Shown: positions 1 through 9,078 of the stretch, piece by piece | Numbering within the stretch: the first letter of the stretch is position 1 | How the letters are laid out: every line of letters begins with the position of its first letter | NCBI GenBank assembly: GCA_040830565.1 | Contig: JBFOMC010000031.1 | Span: forward strand, 1 to 35,637 | DNA length: 35,637 nt | Source of the DNA: JAFMPW01 sp040830565 | Lineage (GTDB): Bacteria > Bacteroidota > Bacteroidia > Flavobacteriales > Flavobacteriaceae | Direction: 5' to 3' | Notes under the pieces: model-generated | Seen by the model: only the letters and a program-made list of their open reading frames with translations | Databases searched by the model: none | What the model was told of the DNA's origin: nothing | Program-made: the position numbers and the translations under genes

Positions 1-1535
1 ATAAAGGACGTTGGCTTCTTTAAAAAGGCCTCTCCGGCCGGGGTCACATGAAGAATCCCGTACTGTTCTATTTCCTTTCTCAGTAATCCGGCCACCAAAA
101 CCTGTCTTATCAGAGCCATCCAGTATCGCTTGTCCTGATCCGTCCCAATACCAAAAAACGGTTTCTCGTCTGTTTTGTGAGAAGAAATAAGGGCATTTGT
201 ACTCCCGGTTAGCGCCTTCACGATTTCCTTAGCCTTAAATTTTTCCTTGGTCCCCTGAACCACAGTGATCAGTTTCACCACATTATCTTTAGCTTCTTCC
301 TTTTCTTTAGGATTTCTTACGTTGTCATCCATATCTGCCCCCTCCCCGTTCACCTCGTCAAATTCTTCCCCGAAATAATGAAGGATAAACTTGCGTCTGG
401 ACATTGAGGTCTCGGCATAGGCTACAATCTCCTGAAGCAGCGCATTACCAATTTCCTGTTCCGCTACCGGTTTCCCAGACATGAACTTCTCGAGCTTCTC
501 AACATCCTTATAGGAGTAAAAGGCCAAACAGTGCCCCTCTCCACCATCTCGGCCAGCTCTTCCGGTTTCCTGATAGTAGCTTTCTATACTTTTAGGAATA
601 TCGTGGTGAATTACATAACGTACATCGGGTTTGTCTATACCCATGCCAAAGGCTATAGTAGCCACCACAACATCAACTTCTTCCATCAGGAACATATCCT
701 GGTACCGGGATCGGGTTTTTCCGTCAAATCCTGCATGATAAGGTACGGCACTGATCCCGTTAACCTGAAGTACCTGGGCCAGCTCTTCTACTTTCTTCCT
801 GCTTAAACAGTATACAATTCCGGATTTGCCCGAATTCTTTTTAACGAAGCGGATAATGTCTGCGTCTACATTGGCGGTCTTAGGCCTTACTTCATAAAAA
901 AGGTTAGGCCTGTTAAAAGAAGCCTTAAACACCTTTGCGTCAGTTATCCCCAGGTTCTTAATGATGTCTTCCTGCACCTTGGGTGTGGCTGTTGCTGTAA
1001 GTCCTGTAATGGGAATATTTTCTCCCAATCGTTCTATGATACTTCGAAGGTTCCTGTATTCCGGCCTAAAATCGTGCCCCCATTCCGAGATACAATGTGC
1101 CTCATCTACGGCAACAAAAGAGAGGGGAACCGATTGTAAAAATGTCACATACTCCTCCTTTGTAAGAGATTCGGGGGCTACATAGAGCAATTTTGTAATG
1201 CCATTGGTAATATCCTGCTTCACCTGCTTAACCTCGGTCTTGGTTAAAGAAGAATTCAGCACATGTGCAACTCCGTGTTCTGCAGAAACTCCGCGTAATG
1301 CATCTACCTGGTTTTTCATCAAGGCAATTAGAGGGGAAACTATTATTGCAGTGCCTTCTTTGATCAATGCGGGCAATTGGTAGCAAAGGGATTTACCACC
1401 TCCCGTTGGCATGATGACAAAAGTATTTTTTTGTTGAACTATATTTTTTATAACGTCTTCCTGAAGGCCCTTGAACTTGGAAAAACCAAAATATTTTTTC
1501 AGTGAAGTGTGAAGATCGATATCATTCAAAACCAT
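1..1535 (-). CDS. recQ: ATP-dependent DNA helicase RecQ (C-terminus beyond window)
   Basis: 3'-5' superfamily 2 DNA helicase acting in recombination and fork repair. The reading frame starts at ATG 1535 (MVLNDIDL), with an in-frame TAA two codons upstream fixing the start, and runs off the left edge after about 511 codons. Visible are the Walker A block MPTGGGKS, motif II VDEAHCISEWGHDFRP, motif III TATAT and the helicase C-terminal block YYQETGRAGRDG. A winged-helix (RQC) stretch follows. The usual RecQ zinc site is absent: the segment starting SRRKFILHYFGEEF and running through GEGADMDDN has none of the four cysteines seen in the Escherichia coli protein. It is divergent from kdsD. The identity is secure; whether an HRDC or other C-terminal domain exists cannot be seen. 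Confidence 0.95.
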   Translation of the reverse strand, partial: MVLNDIDLHTSLKKYFGFSKFKGLQEDVIKNIVQQKNTFVIMPTGGGKSLCYQLPALIKEGTAIIVSPLIALMKNQVDALRGVSAEHGVAHVLNSSLTKTEVKQVKQDITNGITKLLYVAPESLTKEEYVTFLQSVPLSFVAVDEAHCISEWGHDFRPEYRNLRSIIERLGENIPITGLTATATPKVQEDIIKNLGITDAKVFKASFNRPNLFYEVRPKTANVDADIIRFVKKNSGKSGIVYCLSRKKVEELAQVLQVNGISAVPYHAGFDGKTRSRYQDMFLMEEVDVVVATIAFGMGIDKPDVRYVIHHDIPKSIESYYQETGRAGRDGGEGHCLAFYSYKDVEKLEKFMSGKPVAEQEIGNALLQEIVAYAETSMSRRKFILHYFGEEFDEVNGEGADMDDNVRNPKEKEEAKDNVVKLITVVQGTKEKFKAKEIVKALTGSTNALISSHKTDEKPFFGIGTDQDKRYWMALIRQVLVAGLLRKEIEQYGILHVTPAGEAFLKKPTSF

Positions 1536-1641
1536 TCCTTATAATTTATGATCAGCCCTTGGTTTTCAAACTGCATCTCAATCATTTAAGATATAAAAAT
1601 TTAACGATTGGTGGGTAGAGGAGATAATTTATTTTCTTTAG

Positions 1642-1672
1642 TTGTTAGGTAATCCCCTATAAAATAAGTTTG
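1642..1672 (+). promoter_or_regulatory. Bacteroidota-type promoter of kdsD-tatC
   Basis: TTG at 1642-1644 and TAAGTTTG at 1665-1672 are separated by 20 bases, matching the Bacteroidota sigma-ABfr consensus (TTG, 17-23 bases, TAnnTTTG). Transcription would begin near 1679 and leave a leader of about 90 bases before kdsD. A second TAATTTTG at 1675-1682 lacks a suitably spaced TTG. Confidence 0.6.
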
Positions 1673-1769
1673 TGTAATTTTGTTTTCTTAAATATAATAC
1701 ATTCTTTTAGAAGGTGTTTAGTTTTTTATACAATTTCTAGTTAAAGAATTCTATAATTTCTGTTATAAA

Positions 1770-2735
1770 TTGAGCGATAGCAAAGCTATATTAGACATAG
1801 CAAAAAAAACCATAGAAACGGAAGGAGATGCTATTCACAATCTATCTAACCTTCTGGACGAAGAATTCGCAGATGCCGTTCAATGTATCCTTCAATCTGC
1901 CGGAAGAGTTGTGATATCTGGCATAGGTAAAAGTGCCATTATTGCTTCGAAAATCGTGGCTACCCTTAATTCTACCGGAACCCCTGCAATTTTCATGCAT
2001 GCCGCAGACGCTATTCACGGGGATCTGGGAACCATACAGAAGGATGATGTGGTGATCTGCATCTCTAAAAGTGGTAATACTCCGGAGATAAAAATGCTGG
2101 TACCACTTATTAAACAAGGGAAGAACAAACTCATTGGCATTACAGGAGCTCCGGATTCCTTTCTGGGCGAACATGCAGATCATGTTTTAAATACCTATGT
2201 ACCAAAAGAGGCCTGTCCTAATAACCTTGCGCCGACTACGAGTACAACAGCCCAATTGGTAATGGGCGATGCACTTTCTATCTGTCTTCTTGAACTTAGG
2301 GGCTTTAGTAGTAGAGATTTTGCCAAATACCATCCGGGGGGTACTTTGGGCAAGCGCCTTTATCTCAGAGTTTCGGACATAGCCGCAACAAATCAGATTC
2401 CACAGGTAGATATAAATGCCGAAGTAAAAAAAGTGATTGTAGAGATCTCAGAAAAAATGTTGGGAGTAACGGCAGTAATGGAGGGAGACCAAATTGTAGG
2501 CATTGTGACCGATGGAGATCTAAGGCGAATGCTGAACAAGTACAATGATATAAATGGCCTGAAAGCCCGGGATATTATGACCTCTAACCCAAAAACCATA
2601 GGGGCCGAAGTATTAGCCATTAAGGCCCTGGAGGTAATGCAGGCCAAGGGAATTTCTCAGTTACTGGCTATGGACCAAGGCAAATACATTGGAGTGGTAC
2701 ATCTGCACAATTTAATTAACGAAGGAATACTGTAA
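1770..2735 (+). CDS. kdsD: D-arabinose 5-phosphate isomerase (KpsF/GutQ family)
   Basis: Interconverts ribulose 5-phosphate and arabinose 5-phosphate, the first committed step to Kdo for lipopolysaccharide; cytoplasmic. The 321-residue protein has the family layout: a SIS sugar-isomerase domain at about residues 30-170 (GIGKSAIIA, HAADAIHGDLG, CISKSGNTPE) followed by two CBS repeats (about 205-260 and 270-321). The start appears to be TTG at 1770; no in-frame ATG gives a full N-terminus, and MSDSKAILDIAKKTI fits the usual family start. The stop overlaps the tatC start in a TAATG junction, so the two are co-translated from the promoter at 1642-1672. Length is close to the 328 residues of E. 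coli KdsD. Confidence 0.92.
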   Translation: MSDSKAILDIAKKTIETEGDAIHNLSNLLDEEFADAVQCILQSAGRVVISGIGKSAIIASKIVATLNSTGTPAIFMHAADAIHGDLGTIQKDDVVICISKSGNTPEIKMLVPLIKQGKNKLIGITGAPDSFLGEHADHVLNTYVPKEACPNNLAPTTSTTAQLVMGDALSICLLELRGFSSRDFAKYHPGGTLGKRLYLRVSDIAATNQIPQVDINAEVKKVIVEISEKMLGVTAVMEGDQIVGIVTDGDLRRMLNKYNDINGLKARDIMTSNPKTIGAEVLAIKALEVMQAKGISQLLAMDQGKYIGVVHLHNLINEGIL

Positions 2736-3574
2736 TGGCCAAGGTAAAGCAGGATCCAAATGAAATGTCTTTTTTAGACCACTTAGAAGTGCTGAGATGG
2801 CACCTCATTCGTTCTGTTGTAGCCGTAGTGCTCATAGGCTGTGTGGCCTTTTTAATGCGTGAGTTCATTTTTGACATCATCATATTCGGTCCAAAAAAAA
2901 TGAGCTTTCCAACGTATCGAGCCCTTTGTGAAATAGCTACCTCTGTGGGTATTGATTCGGATTTCTGTAAGGACAAACTACCATTTACTATCCAGAGTAG
3001 ACTCATGTCCGGACAGTTCTCAGCGCATATATGGACCTCTATTTGGGCCGGTTTTATTATCGGTTTTCCCTATGTCTTATATGAAATGTGGAAATTTATC
3101 AGCCCGGGTTTACATCCAAATGAACGGAAACATTCAAGAGGGTTTATTCTCGTGGCTTCTTTATTATTCTTTTTAGGGGTTCTTTTCGGATATTATGTGG
3201 TTGCTCCGCTTTCTATCAATTTCCTCGGAAGTTATCAGGTGAGTGAAGAGGTGTTAAACGAATTTGACCTTGGCTCTTATATAGCAGCCGTCAGGACTTC
3301 GGTAATTGCTTGTGGTATTTTATTCGAGTTGCCCATAATCATATATTTCCTTACTAAAGTTGGCTTGGTAACTCCTACTATTCTTAAGAAATACAGGAAA
3401 ATTGCCCTGGTTATGGTACTCATCCTCGCGGCTGTAATTACCCCCCCGGATGTAACTAGTCAAATCATCGTGGCTTTTCCCGTCTTAATATTATATCAGG
3501 TGAGCATTTACATTTCCAAAGTAGTACTGAGACGACAAGAAAAAAAGGAGAAAAAGAGAGCTGCGGCAACCTAA
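2735..3574 (+). CDS. tatC: Sec-independent protein translocase TatC
   Basis: Polytopic inner-membrane receptor that recognises twin-arginine signal peptides and, with TatA-type subunits, exports folded proteins. The 279-residue sequence opens with the conserved cytosolic MSFLDHLEVLRWHL and has six hydrophobic helices, with the typical FISPGLHPNERK loop and the VITPPDVTSQ block near the last helices. A longer first periplasmic loop (about residues 48-85) than in E. coli is common in Bacteroidota. The charged tail RRQEKKEKKRAAAT is cytosolic. The start ATG overlaps the kdsD stop by one base. No tatA/tatB is present in the window; one likely Tat client (14564-15958) is. Confidence 0.95.
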   Translation: MAKVKQDPNEMSFLDHLEVLRWHLIRSVVAVVLIGCVAFLMREFIFDIIIFGPKKMSFPTYRALCEIATSVGIDSDFCKDKLPFTIQSRLMSGQFSAHIWTSIWAGFIIGFPYVLYEMWKFISPGLHPNERKHSRGFILVASLLFFLGVLFGYYVVAPLSINFLGSYQVSEEVLNEFDLGSYIAAVRTSVIACGILFELPIIIYFLTKVGLVTPTILKKYRKIALVMVLILAAVITPPDVTSQIIVAFPVLILYQVSIYISKVVLRRQEKKEKKRAAAT

Positions 3575-3695
3575 AAGAATACAGATCAAAGACAATAGAC
3601 CAAAGACTGGCGCGAACCCGGACTTTGGCTTTTATAATAAAGCGTTAATTATTAGACCGCTCTAGGATTATATCCTTAGTTTTGGGGCCAACTTT

Positions 3696-4436
3696 ATGAA
3701 GTTAAGAGCAGAAAATATTATGAAGGCCTATAGAGGCCGAAAGGTAGTAAAAGGTATTTCACTGGAAGTGAATCAAGGTGAAATTGTAGGGCTTTTAGGT
3801 CCGAACGGTGCAGGGAAAACCACTTCGTTCTATATGATCGTAGGGCTCATCAAACCCAATGGAGGAAATATTTATCTGGACGATACCGAGATCACCAAGT
3901 TTCCTATGTACAAAAGAGCTCAATACGGTATTGGATATCTTGCTCAGGAGGCCTCTGTATTTCGAAAATTAAGTGTTGAAAAAAATATATTAAGTGTACT
4001 CCAACTCACTTCATTAAGTAAAAAAGAGCAACATCATAGGATGGAATCGCTAATTGAGGAGTTTGGGCTTGGTCATATCCGTAAAAACCGGGGAGATCTG
4101 CTTTCTGGTGGAGAACGCAGACGAACGGAAATTGCCCGTGCTCTAGCCACAGATCCTAAATTCATTTTGCTCGACGAGCCGTTCGCCGGGGTGGATCCCG
4201 TAGCTGTTGAAGACATACAACGCATAGTTGCCCAACTAAAAAATAAGAACATCGGTATCCTGATCACCGACCACAATGTGCAGGAAACCCTCGCTATTAC
4301 GGAACGTTCCTATCTGATGTTTGAAGGAGGAATCCTTAAATCCGGAGTCCCTGAAGTCCTGGCCGAAGATGAAATGGTACGTAAGGTGTACCTGGGCCAG
4401 AATTTTGAATTACGTAAAAAGAAGCTGGATCTATAA
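3696..4436 (+). CDS. lptB: LPS export ABC transporter ATPase LptB
   Basis: ATP-hydrolysing subunit of the LptB2FGC complex that extracts lipopolysaccharide from the inner membrane. The 246-residue protein has Walker A GPNGAGKT at 35-42, the Q-loop in YLAQEASVFRKLS, signature LSGGERRR, Walker B FILLDEPF with FAGVDP, and the H-switch TDHNV. The FAGVDP and TDHNVQETL blocks separate LptB from other ABC ATPases. A TAGTTTTG at 3677-3684 could be a -7 box but no TTG is correctly spaced. It lies 121 bases after tatC and ends 17 bases from the convergent pssA. Membrane partners lptF/lptG are not in the window. Confidence 0.94.
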   Translation: MKLRAENIMKAYRGRKVVKGISLEVNQGEIVGLLGPNGAGKTTSFYMIVGLIKPNGGNIYLDDTEITKFPMYKRAQYGIGYLAQEASVFRKLSVEKNILSVLQLTSLSKKEQHHRMESLIEEFGLGHIRKNRGDLLSGGERRRTEIARALATDPKFILLDEPFAGVDPVAVEDIQRIVAQLKNKNIGILITDHNVQETLAITERSYLMFEGGILKSGVPEVLAEDEMVRKVYLGQNFELRKKKLDL

Positions 4437-4453
4437 GAGCCTGAGCGATTTTT

Positions 4454-5200
4454 TTATTCGCTGTCTTCAGTCATATTACTCAGCAAAGAACTAAGAATAT
4501 AGAATGCGATTATGGCCGGCACGGCTAAAAACTTTATGGTCATCAGTAAGACCAGACTAACAATAATAAAAATATATCGCAAGGCATTGTCCTTAAAACT
4601 CCAGTTTTTAAATTTTAAAGCAAAGAGCTTAATTCTGGAATTCAGAAGGTAGCAGCTCAACAAGGTTAAGCCGATAAGCACCCAAGGATTCAGAATAATT
4701 CCATTGAGTGTATCATTGCTGTGATAAAGAAGAATTAATGGAAGGGATAAGATTAATAAAGCATTAGCCGGAGTGGGCAGTCCCACGAAGGAAGTTGTTT
4801 GGGTTTCATCAATATTGAATTTGGCAAGTCGGTAGGCCGATGCCAAAGTAATCAAAAAGCCCAGAAAAGGCAGAAAGGAGACCTTAAGGTCTGCCCAACT
4901 TAGACCACTGGCTGTATCTATATTCCATCCGCCGGCACTAGACATCCCAAACAATTGAAACATGACAATCCCAGGTACCAAACCGCTGGTAATAACATCT
5001 GCCAACGAATCTAATTGAAGTCCAAGAGCACCTTGTGCTTTAAGGACCCTGGCCGCCAGACCATCTAAAAAATCAAAAGTTATTCCAATAAAAACAAAAA
5101 GGGCAGCTATCTCTAATTGATTGAGAACTGCAAAGACTGTAGCAATACATCCGCTAAGCACATTGAGCAATGTGATAGCATTTGGGATGTGTTGTTTCAT
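4454..5200 (-). CDS. pssA: CDP-diacylglycerol-serine O-phosphatidyltransferase
   Basis: Membrane enzyme that condenses CDP-diacylglycerol with serine to phosphatidylserine, precursor of phosphatidylethanolamine. The 248-residue protein carries the CDP-alcohol phosphotransferase motif D-x2-D-G-x2-A-R-x8-G-x3-D-x3-D, seen as FDFLDGLAARV followed by LQLDSLADVI (about residues 42-75). Several hydrophobic helices follow, and the early block ITLLNVLSGC is typical of PssA rather than of PgsA. It is convergent with lptB and divergent from lnb. The phosphatidylserine decarboxylase gene is not visible here. Confidence 0.92.
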   Translation of the reverse strand: MKQHIPNAITLLNVLSGCIATVFAVLNQLEIAALFVFIGITFDFLDGLAARVLKAQGALGLQLDSLADVITSGLVPGIVMFQLFGMSSAGGWNIDTASGLSWADLKVSFLPFLGFLITLASAYRLAKFNIDETQTTSFVGLPTPANALLILSLPLILLYHSNDTLNGIILNPWVLIGLTLLSCYLLNSRIKLFALKFKNWSFKDNALRYIFIIVSLVLLMTIKFLAVPAIIAFYILSSLLSNMTEDSE

Positions 5201-5311
5201 TTGGTGGTTATTTTAGTAAAAATAACATAATTTTTAATCTATTTCTTAGGTCCCGGTTTTTATTCAGATATTTGCCGTGAGGGCAAATCAAAAATTCTAG
5301 TTTCTCCAACA

Positions 5312-6502
5312 ATGCGATTAAAGCACAGTCTTATTCTGGTTTTTCTTTGGATTTCGTTTTGCGGTTTCGGCCAACCCAGACAGCTTTCGCCGAATGCCAA
5401 AATAAGTGTTATCACCTGTGGCCCCGGACAAGAATTATACACATCTTTCGGACATAATGCTTTTAGGGTACAAGATCAGACTCAAGGCATCGATTGGGTT
5501 TACAATTATGGTACCTTCAATTTTAACGCCCCGGGTTTCTACTTAAATTTTACTCTGGGAAGACCGCTTTTTTCCTTAAGTGTTTCCAAATTCTCAGATT
5601 TTCTTTATTCCTATCAGTTCGAGAACAGGTGGGTGTCAGAACAATTACTAGCCCTGGATCAGGATGAAAAAAATGCCCTGTTCAGGTTCTTGGAAGAGAA
5701 TAGAAAACCAGAGAACAGGAGCTATACATACGATTATCTTTATGATAATTGCTCTACTAAAATTCCTGAAGTCTTAAAAAAAGTGCTAGGGGAACAATTG
5801 GTGATTCCAGAGGATAGTCAAGGCCCAAAACCTAGTTTTAGAGACCTCATCCGCGAGAACCTAAAGTCGAATAGCTGGTCCAGTTTTGGCATTGACCTGG
5901 CTCTGGGAGCGGTCATTGATAAAAAAATAAATTTAAGAGAGCAGATGTTTATCCCTCTAAAAGTACCTGCGCAACTCGATAATTCAAGCCTGGGCAATAA
6001 AGTCCTGGTAGACAGGGGAAGAACTATCCTGGAAGCCACCACTGTTAGTAGCGGATTCTACTTTACAACCTCTCCCCTTTTTTGGTTTGTTCTCCTCCTG
6101 GTCTTCACTATGATCATTAGCTACATTGATGTAAAAAATGACGTCCGTAGCAGATGGCTCGATCTATTCCTTTTCCTCCTTACGGGCTCGGTAGGACTCC
6201 TTATATTTTTCCTTTGGTTTATTACGGATCATAGTGCAGCAGCGCTTAATTTCAATATCCTCTGGGCCTTCCCATTAAACCTGGTCGCCTGCTATTATGT
6301 CATCAGAAAAGGAAAAGAATTTCCTCATTGGTTCACCAAATACTTGCTGGGGCTTATGGTGATGCTTGGCCTAGTGATATTGCTTTGGATTATAGGGATA
6401 CAAAGTTTTTCTCCTATTTTAACTGTTTTGCTCATAACTTTAGCTACCAGGTATCTCTTTCTATATAATTACCTGAGGAAAATTCAGCCTGCTTTGCGAT
6501 GA
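5312..6502 (+). CDS. lnb: Lnb-type lipoprotein N-acyltransferase (DUF4105 family)
   Basis: The 396-residue protein has a cleavable-looking signal peptide (hydrophobic residues 6-18, then GFGQ). A periplasmic domain carries GHNAFRV (about residue 50) and YDNCSTK (about residue 147), the conserved His and Cys blocks of the DUF4105/Lnb domain. Five transmembrane helices (about residues 250-390) complete the two-part architecture of Lnb. Lnb proteins are a recently defined Bacteroidota group that adds the third acyl chain to lipoproteins, replacing Lnt; the Cys is the likely active-site thiol (family knowledge). Its stop overlaps the next gene's start by four bases (ATGA), suggesting translational coupling with the ABC-F gene. 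Confidence 0.8.
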   Translation: MRLKHSLILVFLWISFCGFGQPRQLSPNAKISVITCGPGQELYTSFGHNAFRVQDQTQGIDWVYNYGTFNFNAPGFYLNFTLGRPLFSLSVSKFSDFLYSYQFENRWVSEQLLALDQDEKNALFRFLEENRKPENRSYTYDYLYDNCSTKIPEVLKKVLGEQLVIPEDSQGPKPSFRDLIRENLKSNSWSSFGIDLALGAVIDKKINLREQMFIPLKVPAQLDNSSLGNKVLVDRGRTILEATTVSSGFYFTTSPLFWFVLLLVFTMIISYIDVKNDVRSRWLDLFLFLLTGSVGLLIFFLWFITDHSAAALNFNILWAFPLNLVACYYVIRKGKEFPHWFTKYLLGLMVMLGLVILLWIIGIQSFSPILTVLLITLATRYLFLYNYLRKIQPALR

Positions 6503-8382
6503 ATCTGATAAGTGTTGAGCATATAGCCAAATCTTATGGGGAACTTGTGCTATTCTCGGACATTTCCTTTGGAATAAACAAGGATCAGAAAATTGCCTTG
6601 GTCGCCAAAAACGGAACCGGTAAAACCTCCATTTTAAACATTCTTTCTGGCAAAGACCTTCCGGATAAAGGGCAAGTAAACTACAGGAAAGGTATTCGTA
6701 TTTCCATCTTGGATCAGGAACCCAATCTGGATCCTAACCTCAGCATAGAGGAAACCATTTTTGCTTCCGACAACGAAGTGCTTAAGGTCATTTCGGCTTA
6801 TGAAAGAGCACTGGAACATCCTGAGGATCAGGAGGCCTATCAAAAGGCGTTTGACAATATGGAACGCTATTCTGCCTGGGATTTTGAGACTCAATACAAA
6901 CAAATTCTTTTTAAACTAAAGCTCGAAGATCTAAAAGCTAAAATTAGTACCCTTTCAGGAGGTCAAAAGAAACGCCTCGCTTTGGCTAATGCATTGATCA
7001 ATCGTCCGGATCTTCTGATTTTAGACGAACCCACCAACCATTTGGACCTGGAAATGATAGAGTGGTTAGAGACCTATTTTAAAAAGGAAAATCTCACCTT
7101 GTTTATGGTGACCCACGACAGGTATTTTCTGGAGAGGGTGTGCAACGAGATCATCGAATTAGATGGAGGTCAGCTGTATACATACAAAGGAAATTACTCC
7201 TACTATTTGGAGAAGAAAGATGCACGTTTGGAGCGGGAGGCTGTGGCCCAGCATAAGTCGAAAATCTTATATAAAAAAGAACTCCAGTGGATGCGAAGGC
7301 AGCCTAAAGCGAGAACGACCAAGTCTAAATCAAGAATAGACGATTTTCATGAAATAAAGGAACGAGCACAGAAAAGAAGGGTTTCCCACGAAATTCAGTT
7401 AGAATTAAATATGGAGCGCCTGGGAAGCAAAATCCTTGAACTGCACAGAGTTTCCAAATCTTTTCCTGATAAAGCCATATTAGACAAGTTTGATTACAAT
7501 TTTGTTAAGGGAGAGCGCATTGGAATTATTGGCAAGAACGGTACGGGAAAGTCTACCTTTCTTAATATATTGACAGCTACCGTACCCCCCGATAGTGGTA
7601 AAGTCGTGATTGGTGAAACGGTGAAATTCGGTTACTATACCCAAGCTGGAATCGCCATCAAGGAAGGTCAGAAAGTTATTGACGTTATTCGTGAATTCGG
7701 TGATTTTATTCCCTTGAAAAAAGGGCGGCAGATCTCTGCCCAACAACTATTGGAAAGGTTTCTCTTTGACAGGAAAAAACAGTACGACTTTGTGGAAAAA
7801 CTAAGCGGAGGAGAACGAAAGCGTCTTTATCTGTGCACCGTACTTATTCAAAACCCAAACTTTTTAATCCTCGATGAGCCGACCAATGATTTGGACATTG
7901 TTACCCTCAATGTTTTAGAGAATTTTTTGCTCGATTTCCCTGGTTGCCTTTTAGTGGTTTCTCACGATAGGTATTTTATGGACAAAATTGTGGATCATCT
8001 TTTTGTTTTCAAGGGCGGTGGGGAGATTGAAGATTTCCCTGGGAATTATTCAGATTACAGGGCCTTCCAAGATAAATGGATTGCCGATAAAAGGGTAGAA
8101 AAATCTGAGAGTAAAAGAGAAAAAGTAGAAAAAACCAATTGGCGGGATCCCTCAAACTCTAAAAAACTATCCTATTCCGAACAAAAAGAATACGGAAGAC
8201 TGGAAAAGGAAATTCAGGATTTAGAGAAAAAGAAGCAGGACATAGAGCATCAATTTTCATCGGGCGCTGTGAGCGGGAATGAGATAGATCAACTGGCTAT
8301 AGACCTCAAAGACCTTACGGATCAGATTACTACAAAAACAGAACGCTGGTTTGAACTGGCTGCAATTTTAGAGGGGAATTAA
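6499..8382 (+). CDS. uup: ABC-F family ATPase (Uup-like)
   Basis: Soluble tandem ABC protein of the ribosome-associated ABC-F class; no membrane domain. In the 627 residues, domain 1 has Walker A AKNGTGKT (36-43), signature LSGGQKKR and Walker B LLILDEPTNHLD. A charged linker follows with the run RRQPKARTTKSKSR. Domain 2 has GKNGTGKST, LSGGERKR and FLILDEPTNDLD. The C-terminus (about 545-625) is a lysine/glutamate-rich coiled coil (EYGRLEKEIQDLEKKK), the mark of Uup among ABC-F members. The first glycine of Walker A in domain 1 is replaced by alanine. Uup acts on ribosomes and branched DNA in other bacteria; the exact role here is inferred. It overlaps lnb by four bases. Confidence 0.9.
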   Translation: MNLISVEHIAKSYGELVLFSDISFGINKDQKIALVAKNGTGKTSILNILSGKDLPDKGQVNYRKGIRISILDQEPNLDPNLSIEETIFASDNEVLKVISAYERALEHPEDQEAYQKAFDNMERYSAWDFETQYKQILFKLKLEDLKAKISTLSGGQKKRLALANALINRPDLLILDEPTNHLDLEMIEWLETYFKKENLTLFMVTHDRYFLERVCNEIIELDGGQLYTYKGNYSYYLEKKDARLEREAVAQHKSKILYKKELQWMRRQPKARTTKSKSRIDDFHEIKERAQKRRVSHEIQLELNMERLGSKILELHRVSKSFPDKAILDKFDYNFVKGERIGIIGKNGTGKSTFLNILTATVPPDSGKVVIGETVKFGYYTQAGIAIKEGQKVIDVIREFGDFIPLKKGRQISAQQLLERFLFDRKKQYDFVEKLSGGERKRLYLCTVLIQNPNFLILDEPTNDLDIVTLNVLENFLLDFPGCLLVVSHDRYFMDKIVDHLFVFKGGGEIEDFPGNYSDYRAFQDKWIADKRVEKSESKREKVEKTNWRDPSNSKKLSYSEQKEYGRLEKEIQDLEKKKQDIEHQFSSGAVSGNEIDQLAIDLKDLTDQITTKTERWFELAAILEGN

Positions 8383-8395
8383 GATCTTGACGGCC

Positions 8396-8902
8396 ATGAT
8401 AACCCAAATGATTTCAAGGATCAGATTTCTTTTTTCCTCCACTAACCAACACGGTGTACACTCCCCATTTGTCTACGATTATCTCACCAACTGTTTATAT
8501 AAAAAGCCCAGGATCAAGAGGAATAAGACATTCGAGATCTTACTTAGAAGTATTCCTTATTTCAAAGTAAAGAACATTAAAATACCTCATAAAGATGAAG
8601 GTCTAATTACTAAGCTTGAAGGACATTTCCCGGATCTTAAGATCAATATTCCTCCTTATGATATGGTGGTTATCCCAATTATGCATTGGTCTAAGGCAGC
8701 AGATTCACCTATAGGAAGTAAAGAGCCTTCAAAAGAGGTTATTTACTTTCTTACTGATTTATATGGATCCAAAAAGTCTAAGACCTTATGGAAAAGTGCC
8801 GCACAATCTGTTCAATTCAATGTGAGTATAGATCTCTACTATAGCGGGCTACTTTTTAGAAGGCCTGCACAGCGAAAACAACATTTTAAGGTTCGGATAT
8901 AA
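8396..8902 (+). CDS. Shortened class I methyltransferase relative, probably inactive
   Basis: The 168-residue product keeps both ends of a flavobacterial SAM-dependent methyltransferase family as I remember it. The N-terminus has FLFSSTNQHGVHSPFVYDYL, and the C-terminus has VSIDLYYSGLLFRRPAQR then HFKVRI. PPYDMVVI resembles the strand before the family's YDLVYIDGNHS block. The middle, where the glycine-rich SAM-binding loop should be, is missing: about 170 residues against roughly 240 usually. I chose ATG 8396 because it aligns best with the family start; TTG 8387, three codons earlier, is possible. The gene follows the ABC-F gene by 13 bases, so it is likely cotranscribed. Catalysis is doubtful. 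Confidence 0.6.
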   Translation: MITQMISRIRFLFSSTNQHGVHSPFVYDYLTNCLYKKPRIKRNKTFEILLRSIPYFKVKNIKIPHKDEGLITKLEGHFPDLKINIPPYDMVVIPIMHWSKAADSPIGSKEPSKEVIYFLTDLYGSKKSKTLWKSAAQSVQFNVSIDLYYSGLLFRRPAQRKQHFKVRI

Positions 8903-8934
8903 AAACCTATTTTTAATATACTATTTTAACAGAT

Positions 8935-9078
8935 ATGGATAATACCATTTATTATGTCGTAGGCGCACTTGCGGTAGTCTATCTATTAATCTCTTGGAAC
9001 AACAGGAGAACCGCTAAGCGGAGAAAATCCAGAGGGTTTATGGAGGGTTATGAGCGTAAGGATAAGAAAAAGGAGTAG
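8935..9078 (+). CDS. 47-residue single-span membrane peptide
   Basis: A short frame starting MDNTIYYVVGALAVVYLLIS encodes one hydrophobic helix (residues 5-20) followed by a very basic cytosolic tail (WNNRRTAKRRKSRGF, ending RKDKKKE). It lies 32 bases downstream of the methyltransferase-like gene on the same strand. The inside-positive topology and clean start support a real small gene. Its function is unknown; I recall similar short proteins in flavobacteria but have not checked. Confidence 0.6.
   Translation: MDNTIYYVVGALAVVYLLISWNNRRTAKRRKSRGFMEGYERKDKKKE

Noticed and set aside
1675..1682. Second TAATTTTG box upstream of kdsD
   Set aside because: The nearest TTG is 30 bases away, too far; the box at 1665-1672 has the right spacing.
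3677..3684. TAGTTTTG upstream of lptB as a promoter
   Set aside because: No TTG at the expected distance, and transcription would start almost at the ATG.
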